Below, in pieces: positions 43,642-52,536 of a stretch of DNA of 64,000 nt. Source of the stretch: Cohnella baijiui. Lineage in GTDB: Bacteria; Bacillota; Bacilli; Paenibacillales; Paenibacillaceae. The notes under the pieces are model-generated. The model was not told where the DNA came from, made no database searches, and saw nothing but the letters and a program-made list of their open reading frames with translations. Where the stretch lies: the NCBI RefSeq assembly GCF_020731285.1, contig NZ_JAJFOW010000003.1, forward strand, positions 1 to 64,000, read 5' to 3'. The stretch's first letter is position 1. Each line of letters opens with the position of its first letter. Position numbers and translations under genes: made by a program.

Positions 43642-45168
43642 ATGATAAAGGTTTTCAAAAATAAATGGGCAAAGGACATAAAATCGTCGACACAACAAGG
43701 GGCGCCTGATACACAACCGCTTAATGAACAAACACTTCTTCAACGTTTCCAGATGTGTCGTGATATAAAGCATCATGTTTACAAATTAAAAACTGGCGAC
43801 GATCAATCAAGGATCGTTTTACTGTATTGCGATGGGTTATGTGACAACCAACAACTCATTCAGGATGTGGTGCTTCCTCACTTGACTCGGTTTTACGAAA
43901 ATCACGGTTTTCAAAAGAACAAGGAAGTTCTTGAGTCGTGTCAATTACAGCTTGAGAGCATTTCCTTCGAGGAGTGGGGGCAGAAATCCGAAACGGACAT
44001 TTTTGAGGGAAAACTGCTTTTGTTTATTCCGACACTAACTTCTTTGTTCTCCCTCGACATATCGAAAAAACCGGCACGCCAGCCCGAAGAATCCAATATC
44101 GAAGTCTCTATTCGCGGGCCGAAAGACGGTTTTGTTGAGGAACTCGGTGTCAATGTTGCGTTAATTCGGAAACGAATCAAGTCAACAAGCATGGTATACG
44201 AAACGAAAACAGTAGGTGTCCGGACAAAAACAACCATTGCAATTCTCTATATGCAAGACATTGTTGATCCGAAAATCGTCCAAGATATCAAGACTAAATT
44301 GGATCGCCTTCAAATTGACGGAGCATTCAGCGCCACTCAACTGGAAGAGTTAATGGAACCGGCCAAAGCTTTGTTTCCTTTGATGGGCTATACGGGAAGA
44401 CCAGACTTTACCGTTAACTGCATGATGAATGGACGTGTAGCGCTGATTGTGGATGGTACACCGGCTGCATTGATCGCTCCGGCCAATTTGTTCCTGCTCC
44501 TGAAAACGCCAGAAGACATCCACTTTACTGCTTTGTCTGCTACGTTTGGACAATCGCTTCGTTTGCTTGGATTATCCGTATCACTTATGCTACCCGGTTT
44601 TTGGGTCGCAATTCTTGCGTATCATCAAGATCAACTACCCTATTACCTTCTTGCAACACTTGGCGTCAACCGGCTAGGTATTCCTCTTGGCGTGGCAGGG
44701 GAAATGTTTCTCGTGCTCATCTTTTTGGAAATATTGCGGGAAGCCGGTATTCGGTTGCCTTCAGCGGTAGGATCTACAGTTACGGTAGTGGGAGGGCTCA
44801 TCTTAGGGGATGCGGCCATACGCGCAGGATTTTTATCCCCTAGCATTGTTGTCATAGGTGCAATTACGCAAGTGTTCGGTTCGACTTTATCCAACCAGTC
44901 ACTGACTGGGACAATGAGCATTTTGCGCTTCTTCATGTTCGCTTTGTCTGCCATCTTGGGGATCTATGGTTTTTTACTTGCTTTGTTTATCGTGACAACT
45001 CATTTAGCCTCTTTGCGTTCATGCGGTTTGCCTTACCTGGCTCCGGTTTCGCCTCTATATGAAGACTTCGCCAATGCCTTGTTCCGATTACCATGGAGAT
45101 GGCGGAAAACTCGGCCAGACATGCTAAATACTCAAGATTCTACAAGCCAAGGGGATAAGCAGAAATGA
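43642..45168 (+). CDS. GerA-family germination receptor A subunit
   Basis: 508 residues. A cytosolic N-terminal domain (about 1-290, including FVEELGVNVALIRKRI and KTTIAILYMQDIVDPKIV) is followed by membrane helices with PAALIAPANLFLLLKTPEDI and the C-terminal HLASLRSCGLPYLAPVSP signature of GerA/SpoVAF proteins. It forms part of the germinant receptor in the inner spore membrane. The ATG at 43642 has AAAAGGAG nine bases before it; it follows the B gene by two bases and overlaps the C gene by 4 bp. Confidence 0.93.
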   Translation: MIKVFKNKWAKDIKSSTQQGAPDTQPLNEQTLLQRFQMCRDIKHHVYKLKTGDDQSRIVLLYCDGLCDNQQLIQDVVLPHLTRFYENHGFQKNKEVLESCQLQLESISFEEWGQKSETDIFEGKLLLFIPTLTSLFSLDISKKPARQPEESNIEVSIRGPKDGFVEELGVNVALIRKRIKSTSMVYETKTVGVRTKTTIAILYMQDIVDPKIVQDIKTKLDRLQIDGAFSATQLEELMEPAKALFPLMGYTGRPDFTVNCMMNGRVALIVDGTPAALIAPANLFLLLKTPEDIHFTALSATFGQSLRLLGLSVSLMLPGFWVAILAYHQDQLPYYLLATLGVNRLGIPLGVAGEMFLVLIFLEILREAGIRLPSAVGSTVTVVGGLILGDAAIRAGFLSPSIVVIGAITQVFGSTLSNQSLTGTMSILRFFMFALSAILGIYGFLLALFIVTTHLASLRSCGLPYLAPVSPLYEDFANALFRLPWRWRKTRPDMLNTQDSTSQGDKQK

Positions 45169-46301
45169 ACGCATACAAATTTACCGCAGTTCTTCTGCTT
45201 CCCTTCTTTCTCACCGGATGTTGGAGCAGATACGAAGTGCAAAACATGAATTATGTAACTGCTGTTGGAATTGACTATGCGGATGGTCAATACATCATTT
45301 ATGCGCAGTTGCTCGATTTCTCGACAGTGGCAAAACTGGAAGGACAACAGAAAGCGGAACAACCTCCGGTCTGGATCGGTAGAGGAAAAGGTATCTCATT
45401 TACAGAAGCAGCGAATGATTTATACAGCACTTCGCAACAAAGGTTAAACTGGGGACAAATCTCTGCAATCTTGTTTAGCGAAAGGTTATTGAAGGAACGA
45501 AAAGTCGGTGAAGTGTTGGAACTGATCGACCGATATCGTGAGATAAGGTACTTAGCTTGGGTGTTCAGTACGCGCGATCCCCTTGACGAGGTCTTAATTG
45601 CGACTCCATTTTTCAGATTATCGCCAAAAGCATCGATTCTACATAACCCCGAACAGAATTATCGGCAGCGTTCGATCCTCGCTCCGATCCGCCTGCAAAA
45701 ATTTGTAATGGATTCAAACGAAAAGGCGAAGACAAGCTACATACCAGAATTATCTGTTCGAAAGGATCAATGGAAGGAAAATCAAAAACCGCATGAGCTG
45801 CTTAGATATTCAGGCATACAAATATACGATAAGGACAAATATTACGCACGCATGAGCCTCGAAGAAATAAAAGGATTGCCATGGCTGAATAAACACACAA
45901 TCCGACTGCCCGTTGACTTGTTTTCCGATAACAAGCTTGTTGCAGTTCTCGTCGCAGAAAAACCCGAATATGACGTCAAACCAAGGGTTAAATATGACAA
46001 AGCATATTTCGATATTTCCGTTAAGGTGAAGGCCGGAGTAAATGAGCTACATGCAGACGTTACGGAGCAAGAACTCACGCAACTGGCTCAAAAAGAAATT
46101 GAGCATCAAATTAGGCAGACCTTTCAAACCGCGTTTGAAAAGAGAATAGATATTTATAATCTAGGGGAATCTCTTTTTCGCAGGAATCCGTATGCGTGGA
46201 AACGGATTGCATCTGGGACTGTACTAAACAAAGATTCCTTACGAACGATCAACGTTAACGTACAAATCGTGTACCCTGGCAGGTATAAACTTTCACCTTG
46301 A
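45165..46301 (+). CDS. Ger(x)C-family germination lipoprotein
   Basis: 378 residues. Lipoprotein signal peptide with lipobox LTGC, Cys19, then SRYEVQNMNYVTAVGIDY, the standard Ger(x)C start; the C-terminal domain contains DISVKVKAGVNEL. The C subunit is a lipoprotein at the outer face of the spore inner membrane that supports the A/B receptor. It overlaps the A gene by 4 bp. The gene ends 13 bases before the right inverted repeat, so the operon fills the unit. Confidence 0.93.
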   Translation: MNAYKFTAVLLLPFFLTGCWSRYEVQNMNYVTAVGIDYADGQYIIYAQLLDFSTVAKLEGQQKAEQPPVWIGRGKGISFTEAANDLYSTSQQRLNWGQISAILFSERLLKERKVGEVLELIDRYREIRYLAWVFSTRDPLDEVLIATPFFRLSPKASILHNPEQNYRQRSILAPIRLQKFVMDSNEKAKTSYIPELSVRKDQWKENQKPHELLRYSGIQIYDKDKYYARMSLEEIKGLPWLNKHTIRLPVDLFSDNKLVAVLVAEKPEYDVKPRVKYDKAYFDISVKVKAGVNELHADVTEQELTQLAQKEIEHQIRQTFQTAFEKRIDIYNLGESLFRRNPYAWKRIASGTVLNKDSLRTINVNVQIVYPGRYKLSP

Positions 46302-46313
46302 TATTTGGTTGTG

Positions 46314-46349
46314 ATTTACTTTGCGGGTGGTGTCAGCTTCGCTGGTACT
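46314..46349 (-). repeat. 36-bp inverted repeat, right copy after germination operon
   Basis: Reverse complement of the copy at 42123-42158 with two mismatches. It begins 13 bases after the ger C stop codon. The pair defines a unit of 42123-46349 (4227 bp). Confidence 0.85.
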
Positions 46350-46415
46350 GCCCCTATATGGGGCATTGGGCGACCGGTGCCCGTTTCATTTTAGTTATAA
46401 CCTCCTTGACAAACT

Positions 46416-47097
46416 GCACCGGAGGGAACGGGCTATCGGGCGAAAACCCGGTTTGCCCGTTTTTATAATTTGCCGGAATTGATGAATGTGTTCAAAGAAG
46501 TGGCCGACATCCAGACGGCGGACATGCTCCAGCTTCCCGTGCCGAAAGCTCACTTCCACAATGTTGCCGTGCCGCCAAGCGACTTTCAACGCGACATGGT
46601 TGCGGATCTCGCCCGCCGCGCCGAACAGGTACGAGCGAAGCAAGTGGAGCCGCACGAGGACAATATGCTGACGATCACTAATGACGGACGCAAGCTGGCG
46701 CTTGATCAGCGGCTAGCCAATCCGATGCTCCCTGACGACGAAGGCAGCAAAGTCAGCGCCTGCGCGGACAATGTCTACCGGTATTGGTCGGACAGCAGGG
46801 AAGAGCGGCTAGCGCAACTGGTGTTCTGCGATCTATCCATCCCCAAGCAGGATGGTTCCTTCAACGTCTACGACGAGCTGCGGCGCAAGCTGATGGATAG
46901 AGGCGTGCCGACCGAGGAGATCGCCTATATTCACGACGCCAATACAGAGGTTAAGAAAAAGGAGTTGTTTGCGAAAGTACGCAGCGGTCAAGTTCGGGTA
47001 CTGCTCGGATCGACGTTCAAGATGGGGACGGGTACGAACGTGCAAACGAAGCTAATTGCGCTGCATGATCTCGATTGTCCGTGGCGTCCAAGGGATG
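46416..47097 (+). pseudogene. Truncated second copy of the ICE helicase
   Basis: About 680 bases matching the helicase at 37860-38535: GYRAKTRFARFYNLPELMN, LPVPKAHFHNVAVPPS, KVSACADNVYRYW and VRVLLGSTFKMGTGTNVQT are near-identical to residues about 1864-2087 there, with many silent and some replacement differences. It lacks the 5' part and breaks off just before the arginine finger motif, at RPRD. It shows that a second, diverged element or a duplication once existed, later cut by the ger unit on the left and another insert on the right. It cannot encode a working helicase. Confidence 0.9.
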
Positions 47098-47340
47098 TCG
47101 GACGTGCTTTGCGGACAATGAAAATGTGGGAACACGTTCCTGGTCTCTTAGGTAACTACAGAACCGCTCAGATAGTCGAAAGCGGTAATGAAGGAAGGAT
47201 AAGTGTCTCGTAGAGACCGAAATGAGGGTGTGATGCGTTTCTGGCGTGTACACCATCGTCAACAGCTGGTGGACGCACCTTCCGAGCACACTCATATAGC
47301 CCCTCTCGGGCCACTAACTCGCCTTAAGGCTGGGTAGCCA
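47098..47340 (+). other. Stem-rich non-coding stretch, possible group II intron 5' remnant
   Basis: Immediately after the broken helicase copy the sequence loses coding character and shows many short complementary stems: GTCTC/GAGAC around 47207, CCGCT/AGCGG near 47163-47186, GCCC/GGGC near 47296-47310 and the palindrome GCCTTAAGGC near 47320. A self-folding RNA such as the 5' part of a group II intron would look like this, but no reverse transcriptase follows. The following 47341-47560 is AT-rich with no gene seen. Confidence 0.3.
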
Positions 47341-47560
47341 AGATTTTGGGAATTTTCCATTTTTTCCGCAACTATTCCCCCACAAAATGTGTCTATATAT
47401 ACAGAGCAGTTTTCTAGGTGAGCTTTGGAGGATCCTATCTGGAAAACGACTCGGTGCACTCCTTACTTTGCTAGGCAAAGTAAGCAACTCAGAGCCCATT
47501 TTACAAAATTATGATGCTTTGTACTTAGCGATGTCAGAGTAGCTCATTCGAAAAGGAGGT

Positions 47561-47589
47561 TTGACATATTAGGTTGGTAGTCATAGTGT
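47561..47589 (+). promoter_or_regulatory. Possible promoter before secreted protein gene
   Basis: TTGACA at 47561-47566 and TAGTGT at 47584-47589 with a 17-base spacer, about 55 bases before the GTG start at 47645. The -10 match is weak. Confidence 0.4.
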
Positions 47590-47644
47590 TTATGAACTGT
47601 CACGATTTAATTTATTAAAGTTACATGAAGGAGGAGGAAGTAAA

Positions 47645-48682
47645 GTGAAGCGTCGCTCAATCAAAAAATGGAAAAGTCCGGGGTTATTGGCATTACTTTT
47701 TTTCGTATTCAGTTTCCTTATTCCTTACAATAATGCTTTTGCTAGTCCTACAATGCCACCGACAAGTCCAAGTTTTTACGGTTCTGCTAATACTACAACT
47801 TCATATAATGCAGGATGTAGTCTAGGTACTGATGACAAGAATTCCGGGTTTTCGGGATATAAATATGTCATCATCGCTTATGGTGCCCCACAGTATAATG
47901 GCACAAATTATGGAGCATCAATTTTTGGTTCGAGTTTTTATACAACTCGTCAAATTGCAGATGCTGTCGACCAATTTGCAAAAGGATATTATATCTGTAC
48001 AGGTTCAAACACTGCAGCCAAAATCATTATTGGGGTAGGAACTAGTAACTCTAAAGCAACTTCAAATAACATTTTTACCCAAGGTAGTACGGTTGTTAAA
48101 AATCATGGCTCTGCTTGGAACGCGATGGTCACTCAAATTGCGTCGGAATTAAGTTCCAATGGCTGGTCGAGTCAAACATCTGTTCAAGGTGCGATAGATA
48201 TCGAACCTAATTTTTATGGTGATAAAACTCTAACAAGAACTTGGGTAGATGGCTTTTCCGCTGCATTGTCCAATAATTTCGTGAATTTCGGTGCTGCAGA
48301 TGGTTGTCCATCTTCTGGTACAGCAAGTTGTGATAATGGATGGACCGTGAGTGATATGTACTATGTTTCTTGGGGAAATGCAAAGGCATTAGCGTTCCCA
48401 GAAATTTATAGCACAACGGAATCCACGTTATCGAATGGGACAGTAACGGATACAAACGGAAAACAATGGTATAATATTTCTAAACAGGCCGTAATTTCAG
48501 GATCGTCAAGCATGTCATTTACCGGTGCGTTATCTCAATATACAGCTTGTAGTCAGGTAGGGGGATGTACCGGTACTAATGCTACTCCATTAAAAAGTTG
48601 GTGGTATTTATATAATGCCTTAAATGCCGATACGCAAACAGCAACTACACCAGTTTATTCATCAGACATAAGATGGATGTAA
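47645..48682 (+). CDS. Secreted protein of unknown function
   Basis: 345 residues with a clear Sec signal peptide (about 1-33, SFLIPYNNAFA). The mature part has regular segments YKYVIIAYGAPQYNG, AAKIIIGVGTSNS, QGAIDIEPNFYG and MYYVSWGNAKALAFPEIY, a beta/alpha pattern as in TIM-barrel glycosidase-like proteins; the D-I-E of AIDIEPN could be catalytic. Four Cys occur as likely disulfide pairs. GTG start with GAAGGAGGAGG about nine bases upstream. The gene is AT-rich, unlike the ICE, so it is a separate acquisition. Hydrolase function is inference only. Confidence 0.75.
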   Translation: MKRRSIKKWKSPGLLALLFFVFSFLIPYNNAFASPTMPPTSPSFYGSANTTTSYNAGCSLGTDDKNSGFSGYKYVIIAYGAPQYNGTNYGASIFGSSFYTTRQIADAVDQFAKGYYICTGSNTAAKIIIGVGTSNSKATSNNIFTQGSTVVKNHGSAWNAMVTQIASELSSNGWSSQTSVQGAIDIEPNFYGDKTLTRTWVDGFSAALSNNFVNFGAADGCPSSGTASCDNGWTVSDMYYVSWGNAKALAFPEIYSTTESTLSNGTVTDTNGKQWYNISKQAVISGSSSMSFTGALSQYTACSQVGGCTGTNATPLKSWWYLYNALNADTQTATTPVYSSDIRWM

Positions 48683-48698
48683 GAGGAGGACAGGTAAA

Positions 48699-49274
48699 AT
48701 GAAAAGTCAAATGATAAAAATTGGTGTAGGTATTACGATAGCGGCAGCGATTGTCATCCCTTTATCAGTGAAATCTTTTGCAGGTAACAAACCAGATAAA
48801 ATGGAACAATTTATTCAAGAATGGGAAGCAAAAGCTGCAAATGCACCTAAGGCTCCAAAAGGTGATCCAGCTGCAGCAAGGCCGGTATATCGCCCAGATC
48901 CATTACCGGATAAAGAAATTCCAATTACCGAGGTTTCTCAGGTTTCCGATGTTGATAAAAGTATTCGAATTACGACCGTCTACGCATATACCTCACCAGT
49001 AAATGAAGGTACGGAAGTACAGGTTGCATCTGGTAACTTTAGAAATTATGATAATAAAAAAGGCGATTTTGTAGACGATCTACAAGACGGTGTTATTACT
49101 ATAACAACAACTGTAAATGGTCAACGTAAATATCAAGTTTTCCATTCCCCAGAGAAACATGGTATTCTTACAATGATTTCAGTAAATGACAAAAGATTTA
49201 TTTCTGTATCAGCAAGTGATGGCAAACAATATGTTTTTGATCTAACAACGAATTCTTTCGATGATAAAAAATAA
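48699..49274 (+). CDS. Secreted hypothetical protein
   Basis: 191 residues with an N-terminal signal or anchor helix (about 5-27, IGVGITIAAAIVIPLSV), an Ala/Pro/Lys linker and a beta-rich domain (VYAYTSPVNEGTEVQVASG). No family was recognised. AGAGGAGGAC precedes the ATG and the gene starts 17 bases after its partner at 47645, so both are made together; a terminator follows. Possibly an inhibitor, chaperone or carrier of the upstream secreted protein, but this is only suggested by position. Confidence 0.65.
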   Translation: MKSQMIKIGVGITIAAAIVIPLSVKSFAGNKPDKMEQFIQEWEAKAANAPKAPKGDPAAARPVYRPDPLPDKEIPITEVSQVSDVDKSIRITTVYAYTSPVNEGTEVQVASGNFRNYDNKKGDFVDDLQDGVITITTTVNGQRKYQVFHSPEKHGILTMISVNDKRFISVSASDGKQYVFDLTTNSFDDKK

Positions 49275-49286
49275 CTCGAACTCAAT

Positions 49287-49323
49287 AAAGCTCCGATGAT
49301 TCTAACCAATCATTGGAGCTTTA
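49287..49323 (+). terminator. Rho-independent terminator
   Basis: AAAGCTCCGATGATT, loop CTAACC, AATCATTGGAGCTTT. Ends the two-gene secreted-protein unit. The stretch 49324-49586 after it holds no convincing gene. Confidence 0.85.
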
Positions 49324-49586
49324 TGTTTAAATTAACGCAAAACGTAACACAATTGAGATGATTGCTGGGGTACTATACGAAATGAGGTTTGCCGTATTCC
49401 TTATGCAAATATGGCTATCTGTATGGGGCGAACCATACGGTTACCTCGAAAATAGGTGGCCTAATCAACTCCATGTGATTTTAGTGCAAGGAAGTCCTTG
49501 TTGGCTAAGAATACACAAATTGCTCAATACGGACGGATTTCATCTCGTTTTGTGCATTGAGCAAAGCGAAAGGAATGGCTATACCC

Positions 49587-49973
49587 ATGAAAATCAAAAT
49601 TACGGCTTTAGCTGCTGCACTAGTAATCGCTGGATGCTCAACTCATGGTAATGAGCGTCAGACCAATGATAACCAGACTGACGAGGGACAACAAAATGAG
49701 ATGGGGTCAATCGTTGCAAAATCGCCTTCATGCGAAATACCACCTCAGACGATAGAATGGGCAGGGAAAAAATATGGCTTGAAAGAAAAAAATACATCCG
49801 CAGAGCCAGTAATGAAACTTGGTTATGTATCTTGTGAAGGAGGAAAATTTAAGAAAGATGGCGATAATTCCGGTACTTTAGTTGTTTATAATCACGGGGA
49901 TCCTCGAACAAACCACGACCTGATTTTCGCAGGAAAATGGGGCCTTACTCTATACACAATGTCTCAACAATGA
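49587..49973 (+). CDS. Small putative lipoprotein
   Basis: 128 residues. Signal peptide with lipobox IAGC, Cys18 or so (KITALAAALVIAGCSTHG), a Gln/Asn/Asp-rich tether and a small domain with two Cys. AAAGGA precedes the ATG at 49587 by about 12 bases; a closer ATG at 49575 has the site too near. AT-rich like its left neighbours. No family recognised. Confidence 0.6.
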   Translation: MKIKITALAAALVIAGCSTHGNERQTNDNQTDEGQQNEMGSIVAKSPSCEIPPQTIEWAGKKYGLKEKNTSAEPVMKLGYVSCEGGKFKKDGDNSGTLVVYNHGDPRTNHDLIFAGKWGLTLYTMSQQ

Positions 49974-50151
49974 TTAAGGCAAGCCGCGGGGGGAGGGGGC
50001 AAATTGAGTGTTACTCAACACAAACACAGCATGCTGCGAGGAATTGGGGCCTTAAATAAAGGGTCTTTTAAACAAACTATTTGGAATTAGAAGGCACGCT
50101 TTCGAAATAACTTGTGGGGAATATCAGAAGAACTTCACCCAAACGGATACA

Positions 50152-50184
50152 AAAACGCACCGCTCGGCGAGGGTGCGTTTCTTA
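50152..50184. terminator. Terminator between convergent genes
   Basis: AAAACGCACC, loop GCTCGGCGA, GGGTGCGTTT with T-rich flanks on both sides. It can serve the rightward lipoprotein gene and the leftward regulator gene at 50182-50400. The rest of 49974-50151 shows nothing recognisable. Confidence 0.75.
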
Positions 50185-50400
50185 TATTTGCTTGCCAGTA
50201 TCATTGAGCGTGAACATCCCTTCGAATGTCGCGTTGCAGGCTTTCGCGACCTGATGCAAGTCGTGTTCCGAGAGATTATCGCGCTTCAGCTTGGTGTTCA
50301 CATTTTGCCTGGTTGTTTTCGGATCTATTCGATCAGCTAAATCGGCAACGGTCATTCCCCTTGCCGCGAGCAGCATTTTCACCTTGACGGCCATACTCAT
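50182..50400 (-). CDS. Small Cro/C1-type DNA-binding protein
   Basis: 72 residues: a helix-turn-helix (VKMLLAARGMTVADLADRI, then NVNTKLKRDNLSEHDLHQVAKAC) of the Xre family, with little else. Read leftward from 50400, with AAGGGAG about nine bases upstream on that strand. It faces away from the mob region and could repress the divergent transfer genes whose promoter must lie in 50401-50767. Confidence 0.8.
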   Translation of the reverse strand: MSMAVKVKMLLAARGMTVADLADRIDPKTTRQNVNTKLKRDNLSEHDLHQVAKACNATFEGMFTLNDTGKQI

Positions 50401-50554
50401 AGAATCACGCTCCCTTATGTCATCATAAAGGTTTTATTTTCCTAAAGCAAAGAAAATGTTGCTGCGTTGTGAACGGATCAAGCTATTTGACGTTTGCGAT
50501 ACGGGTGTCCTGTGTCGTAGCCAAGCCCTTCCCATTTTTTTCGGTTGGTGTTCC

Positions 50555-50640
50555 TTTGACAACGTGAGACTATGTCTCACGTTGTAGCAAGCACTGAATT
50601 TGGTCTCCCAAATTCGCTTGTTAGGGGCAAGCCCCTAATA
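50555..50640 (+). other. Candidate oriT (origin of transfer)
   Basis: Three perfect inverted repeats in under 90 bases: ACAACGTGAGAC/GTCTCACGTTGT (12-bp arms, 50559-50585), GAATTTGG/CCAAATTC (50596-50615) and TTAGGGG/CCCCTAA (50621-50638), followed by TACCCC. This dense cluster lies 130 bases before mobC and 500 before the relaxase gene, the standard place of an oriT with its nick site. The remaining parts of 50401-50767 are AT-rich leader sequence. Confidence 0.6.
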
Positions 50641-50767
50641 CCCCTATCTCAACAGCACACTGTTTTATCAAGAATATAGGTTTCAACAAGGATCGGTATT
50701 TTCAGAAACGCCAGAAACCATTTAGCGTTTCATTCGGGCTATTTCCTTTGAAGAAGGAAGTGAACAT

Positions 50768-51130
50768 ATGAGAAGACGAGCGATTCGCATTCAGGTATGG
50801 GTGAACAATGATGAAAACGCAAGACTTCAGTCGAGTGCGAAAAAATCGGGACTTTCACAGGAGGGTTATATTCGATCTCTGATTAATGGCTATGTTCCGA
50901 AGGCGATGCCGCCACAAGACTATTTCGCGATGATGCGCGAGCTTCACGCCATCGGCAATAACCTTAACCAACTCGCAGCGAAGGCCCATGCGACAGGTCA
51001 TCTGGATCGAGCGGCTTTTCAGCAGGAAGCAGACCACTTGCGCCGCGCCGTCCAGCAGATTCAACAAGCCGTGACCGCACCGGAACCGAGAACCCAGCTA
51101 CAAGGAAATCCTGACGTACATCCACCGTAA
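50768..51130 (+). CDS. mobC: MobC-like relaxosome accessory protein
   Basis: 120 residues. N-terminal ribbon-helix-helix-like RIQVWVNNDENARLQSSAKKSGLSQ and the MobC signature LHAIGNNLNQLAAKAHATG. MobC binds the oriT region and helps open DNA for the relaxase. GAAGGAAGTGAAC precedes the ATG. It lies 14 bases before the relaxase gene and next to the palindrome cluster, exactly as expected for a mobilisation module. Confidence 0.92.
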   Translation: MRRRAIRIQVWVNNDENARLQSSAKKSGLSQEGYIRSLINGYVPKAMPPQDYFAMMRELHAIGNNLNQLAAKAHATGHLDRAAFQQEADHLRRAVQQIQQAVTAPEPRTQLQGNPDVHPP

Positions 51131-51144
51131 AGGGGACAGCGCAC

Positions 51145-52536
51145 ATGGCGACAACCGCAATATGGGACGTTACCGACCGCCTCAAGCGTGTGCTGGATTA
51201 CGCCACCAATCCCGATAAGACCGATCAAGCGCGTGTAACGCATGATGATTTACAGCAAGTGCTCGCTTATACCAGCGCGGATGCCAAAACGGAAAAACAG
51301 CTTTACGTGAGCGGAATCAACTGCGATCCGCTTACCGCTTACGAGCAAATGCAGCGAACCAAACGACAATTTCAAAAGACCGATGGCATTGTGGCTTTTC
51401 ATGGGTATCAGGCGTTTGCACCGGGCGAAACGACGCCGGAAATGGCACATGCCATTGGCGTCAAACTGGCGAAGGAATTATGGGGGGAACGCTTTGAAGT
51501 CGTGGTATCAACCCATTTGGACAAGGAGCATCTGCACAATCACTTCGTCTTAAACTCGGTGTCGTTTCTGGATGGTAAACGCTACTACGATAACAAAGCC
51601 TCTTACGCGCTGATGCGGCAAACCTCCGACCGACTTTGCCGGGATCATGCCTTATCGGTCATTGAGCAGCCGGAACCGGGTAGGGCCAAGCATTACGGCG
51701 AGTGGCGAGCGGAACAGGAAAGCAAGCCGACTTGGCGCGGCTTGATTCGCGAGGACATCGACGCCGCTATCGCCGCTGCCATGACGATGACGCAATTCTT
51801 CGCGATCCTTCAAAAGCAGGGTTATGAAATGAAGTCGAACGTCAAGCATCTGGCGGTACGCCCGCCTGGCAAAGAACGGTTTGTTCGAATGCGCAGTCTT
51901 GGCGACGATTACACGGAGCATGCAATAAAAGAGCGCATTCTGCAAAACCAGTTGCCGCAGCGTCAGCCACCGTTGCCGTTGCCGCGGCGTAGGCGAGCCG
52001 TCATCATTCGCAGTACCCTGCACATCGGACGTAGATTTAGCGGCCTGCAAGCCTTGTATCTGCGTTACTTATTCAAGATGGGGATTCTGCCTCATTCCCG
52101 CGCGTCCCTCAAACGGACGTCTTTTTTATTGCGCGAAGACTTACGATATCTGACGGCCATCACGGAGCAAACCAAGCTGTTATGCCGTCATCGAATTTCC
52201 AATACGGATCAATTGACGGGTTATCTTGACGGGCTGCAAACGGAATTGCGACAAGGATACGGCTCCCGCAAAATGCTGTACAACCGGCTTCGCCGCTGTC
52301 AGCTTCCCGAGCAAATCGAGTCGTATAAATCGCAAATTGCCGAACTTTCCCGTCAGCTTGCGAAGCTCCGAAAGGAGGTGAGGCTTTGTACGGGCGTTCT
52401 TGCCCGATCCGACGAACTGGCAAACAAGCTGCAACGTAACGAGGAAGACCAATCGACACGAAGGGAGGCCAATGTCCATGAGCAGCGGAACGGAGGCGGC
52501 CGATCAGGTCGTCAGCATGAGTCTTCGTGGCATTGA
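51145..52536 (+). CDS. MOBP-type relaxase (MobA/VirD2-like)
   Basis: 463 residues. The N-terminal relaxase domain has Tyr19 (candidate nucleophile) in RVLDYATNP, and the metal-binding three-His motif HLDKEHLHNHF at residues 124-134 (His124, His131, His133) followed by LNSVSF. It would nick oriT, stay bound to the 5' end and be pumped with the strand. The C-terminal part (about 280-463) is basic with a Lys/Arg-rich helical region, typical for relaxases of Firmicutes ICEs. The next gene begins inside its 3' end. Confidence 0.93.
   Translation: MATTAIWDVTDRLKRVLDYATNPDKTDQARVTHDDLQQVLAYTSADAKTEKQLYVSGINCDPLTAYEQMQRTKRQFQKTDGIVAFHGYQAFAPGETTPEMAHAIGVKLAKELWGERFEVVVSTHLDKEHLHNHFVLNSVSFLDGKRYYDNKASYALMRQTSDRLCRDHALSVIEQPEPGRAKHYGEWRAEQESKPTWRGLIREDIDAAIAAAMTMTQFFAILQKQGYEMKSNVKHLAVRPPGKERFVRMRSLGDDYTEHAIKERILQNQLPQRQPPLPLPRRRRAVIIRSTLHIGRRFSGLQALYLRYLFKMGILPHSRASLKRTSFLLREDLRYLTAITEQTKLLCRHRISNTDQLTGYLDGLQTELRQGYGSRKMLYNRLRRCQLPEQIESYKSQIAELSRQLAKLRKEVRLCTGVLARSDELANKLQRNEEDQSTRREANVHEQRNGGGRSGRQHESSWH

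Noticed and set aside
46330..46400. Rho-independent terminator of the ger operon at the right repeat
   Set aside because: CCCCTATATGGGG near 46351 is a short stem without a T-run, so it was not called.
49358..49651. 97-codon frame before the small lipoprotein
   Set aside because: No good start site, Trp/Cys-rich odd composition, and it overlaps the lipoprotein signal peptide in another frame.
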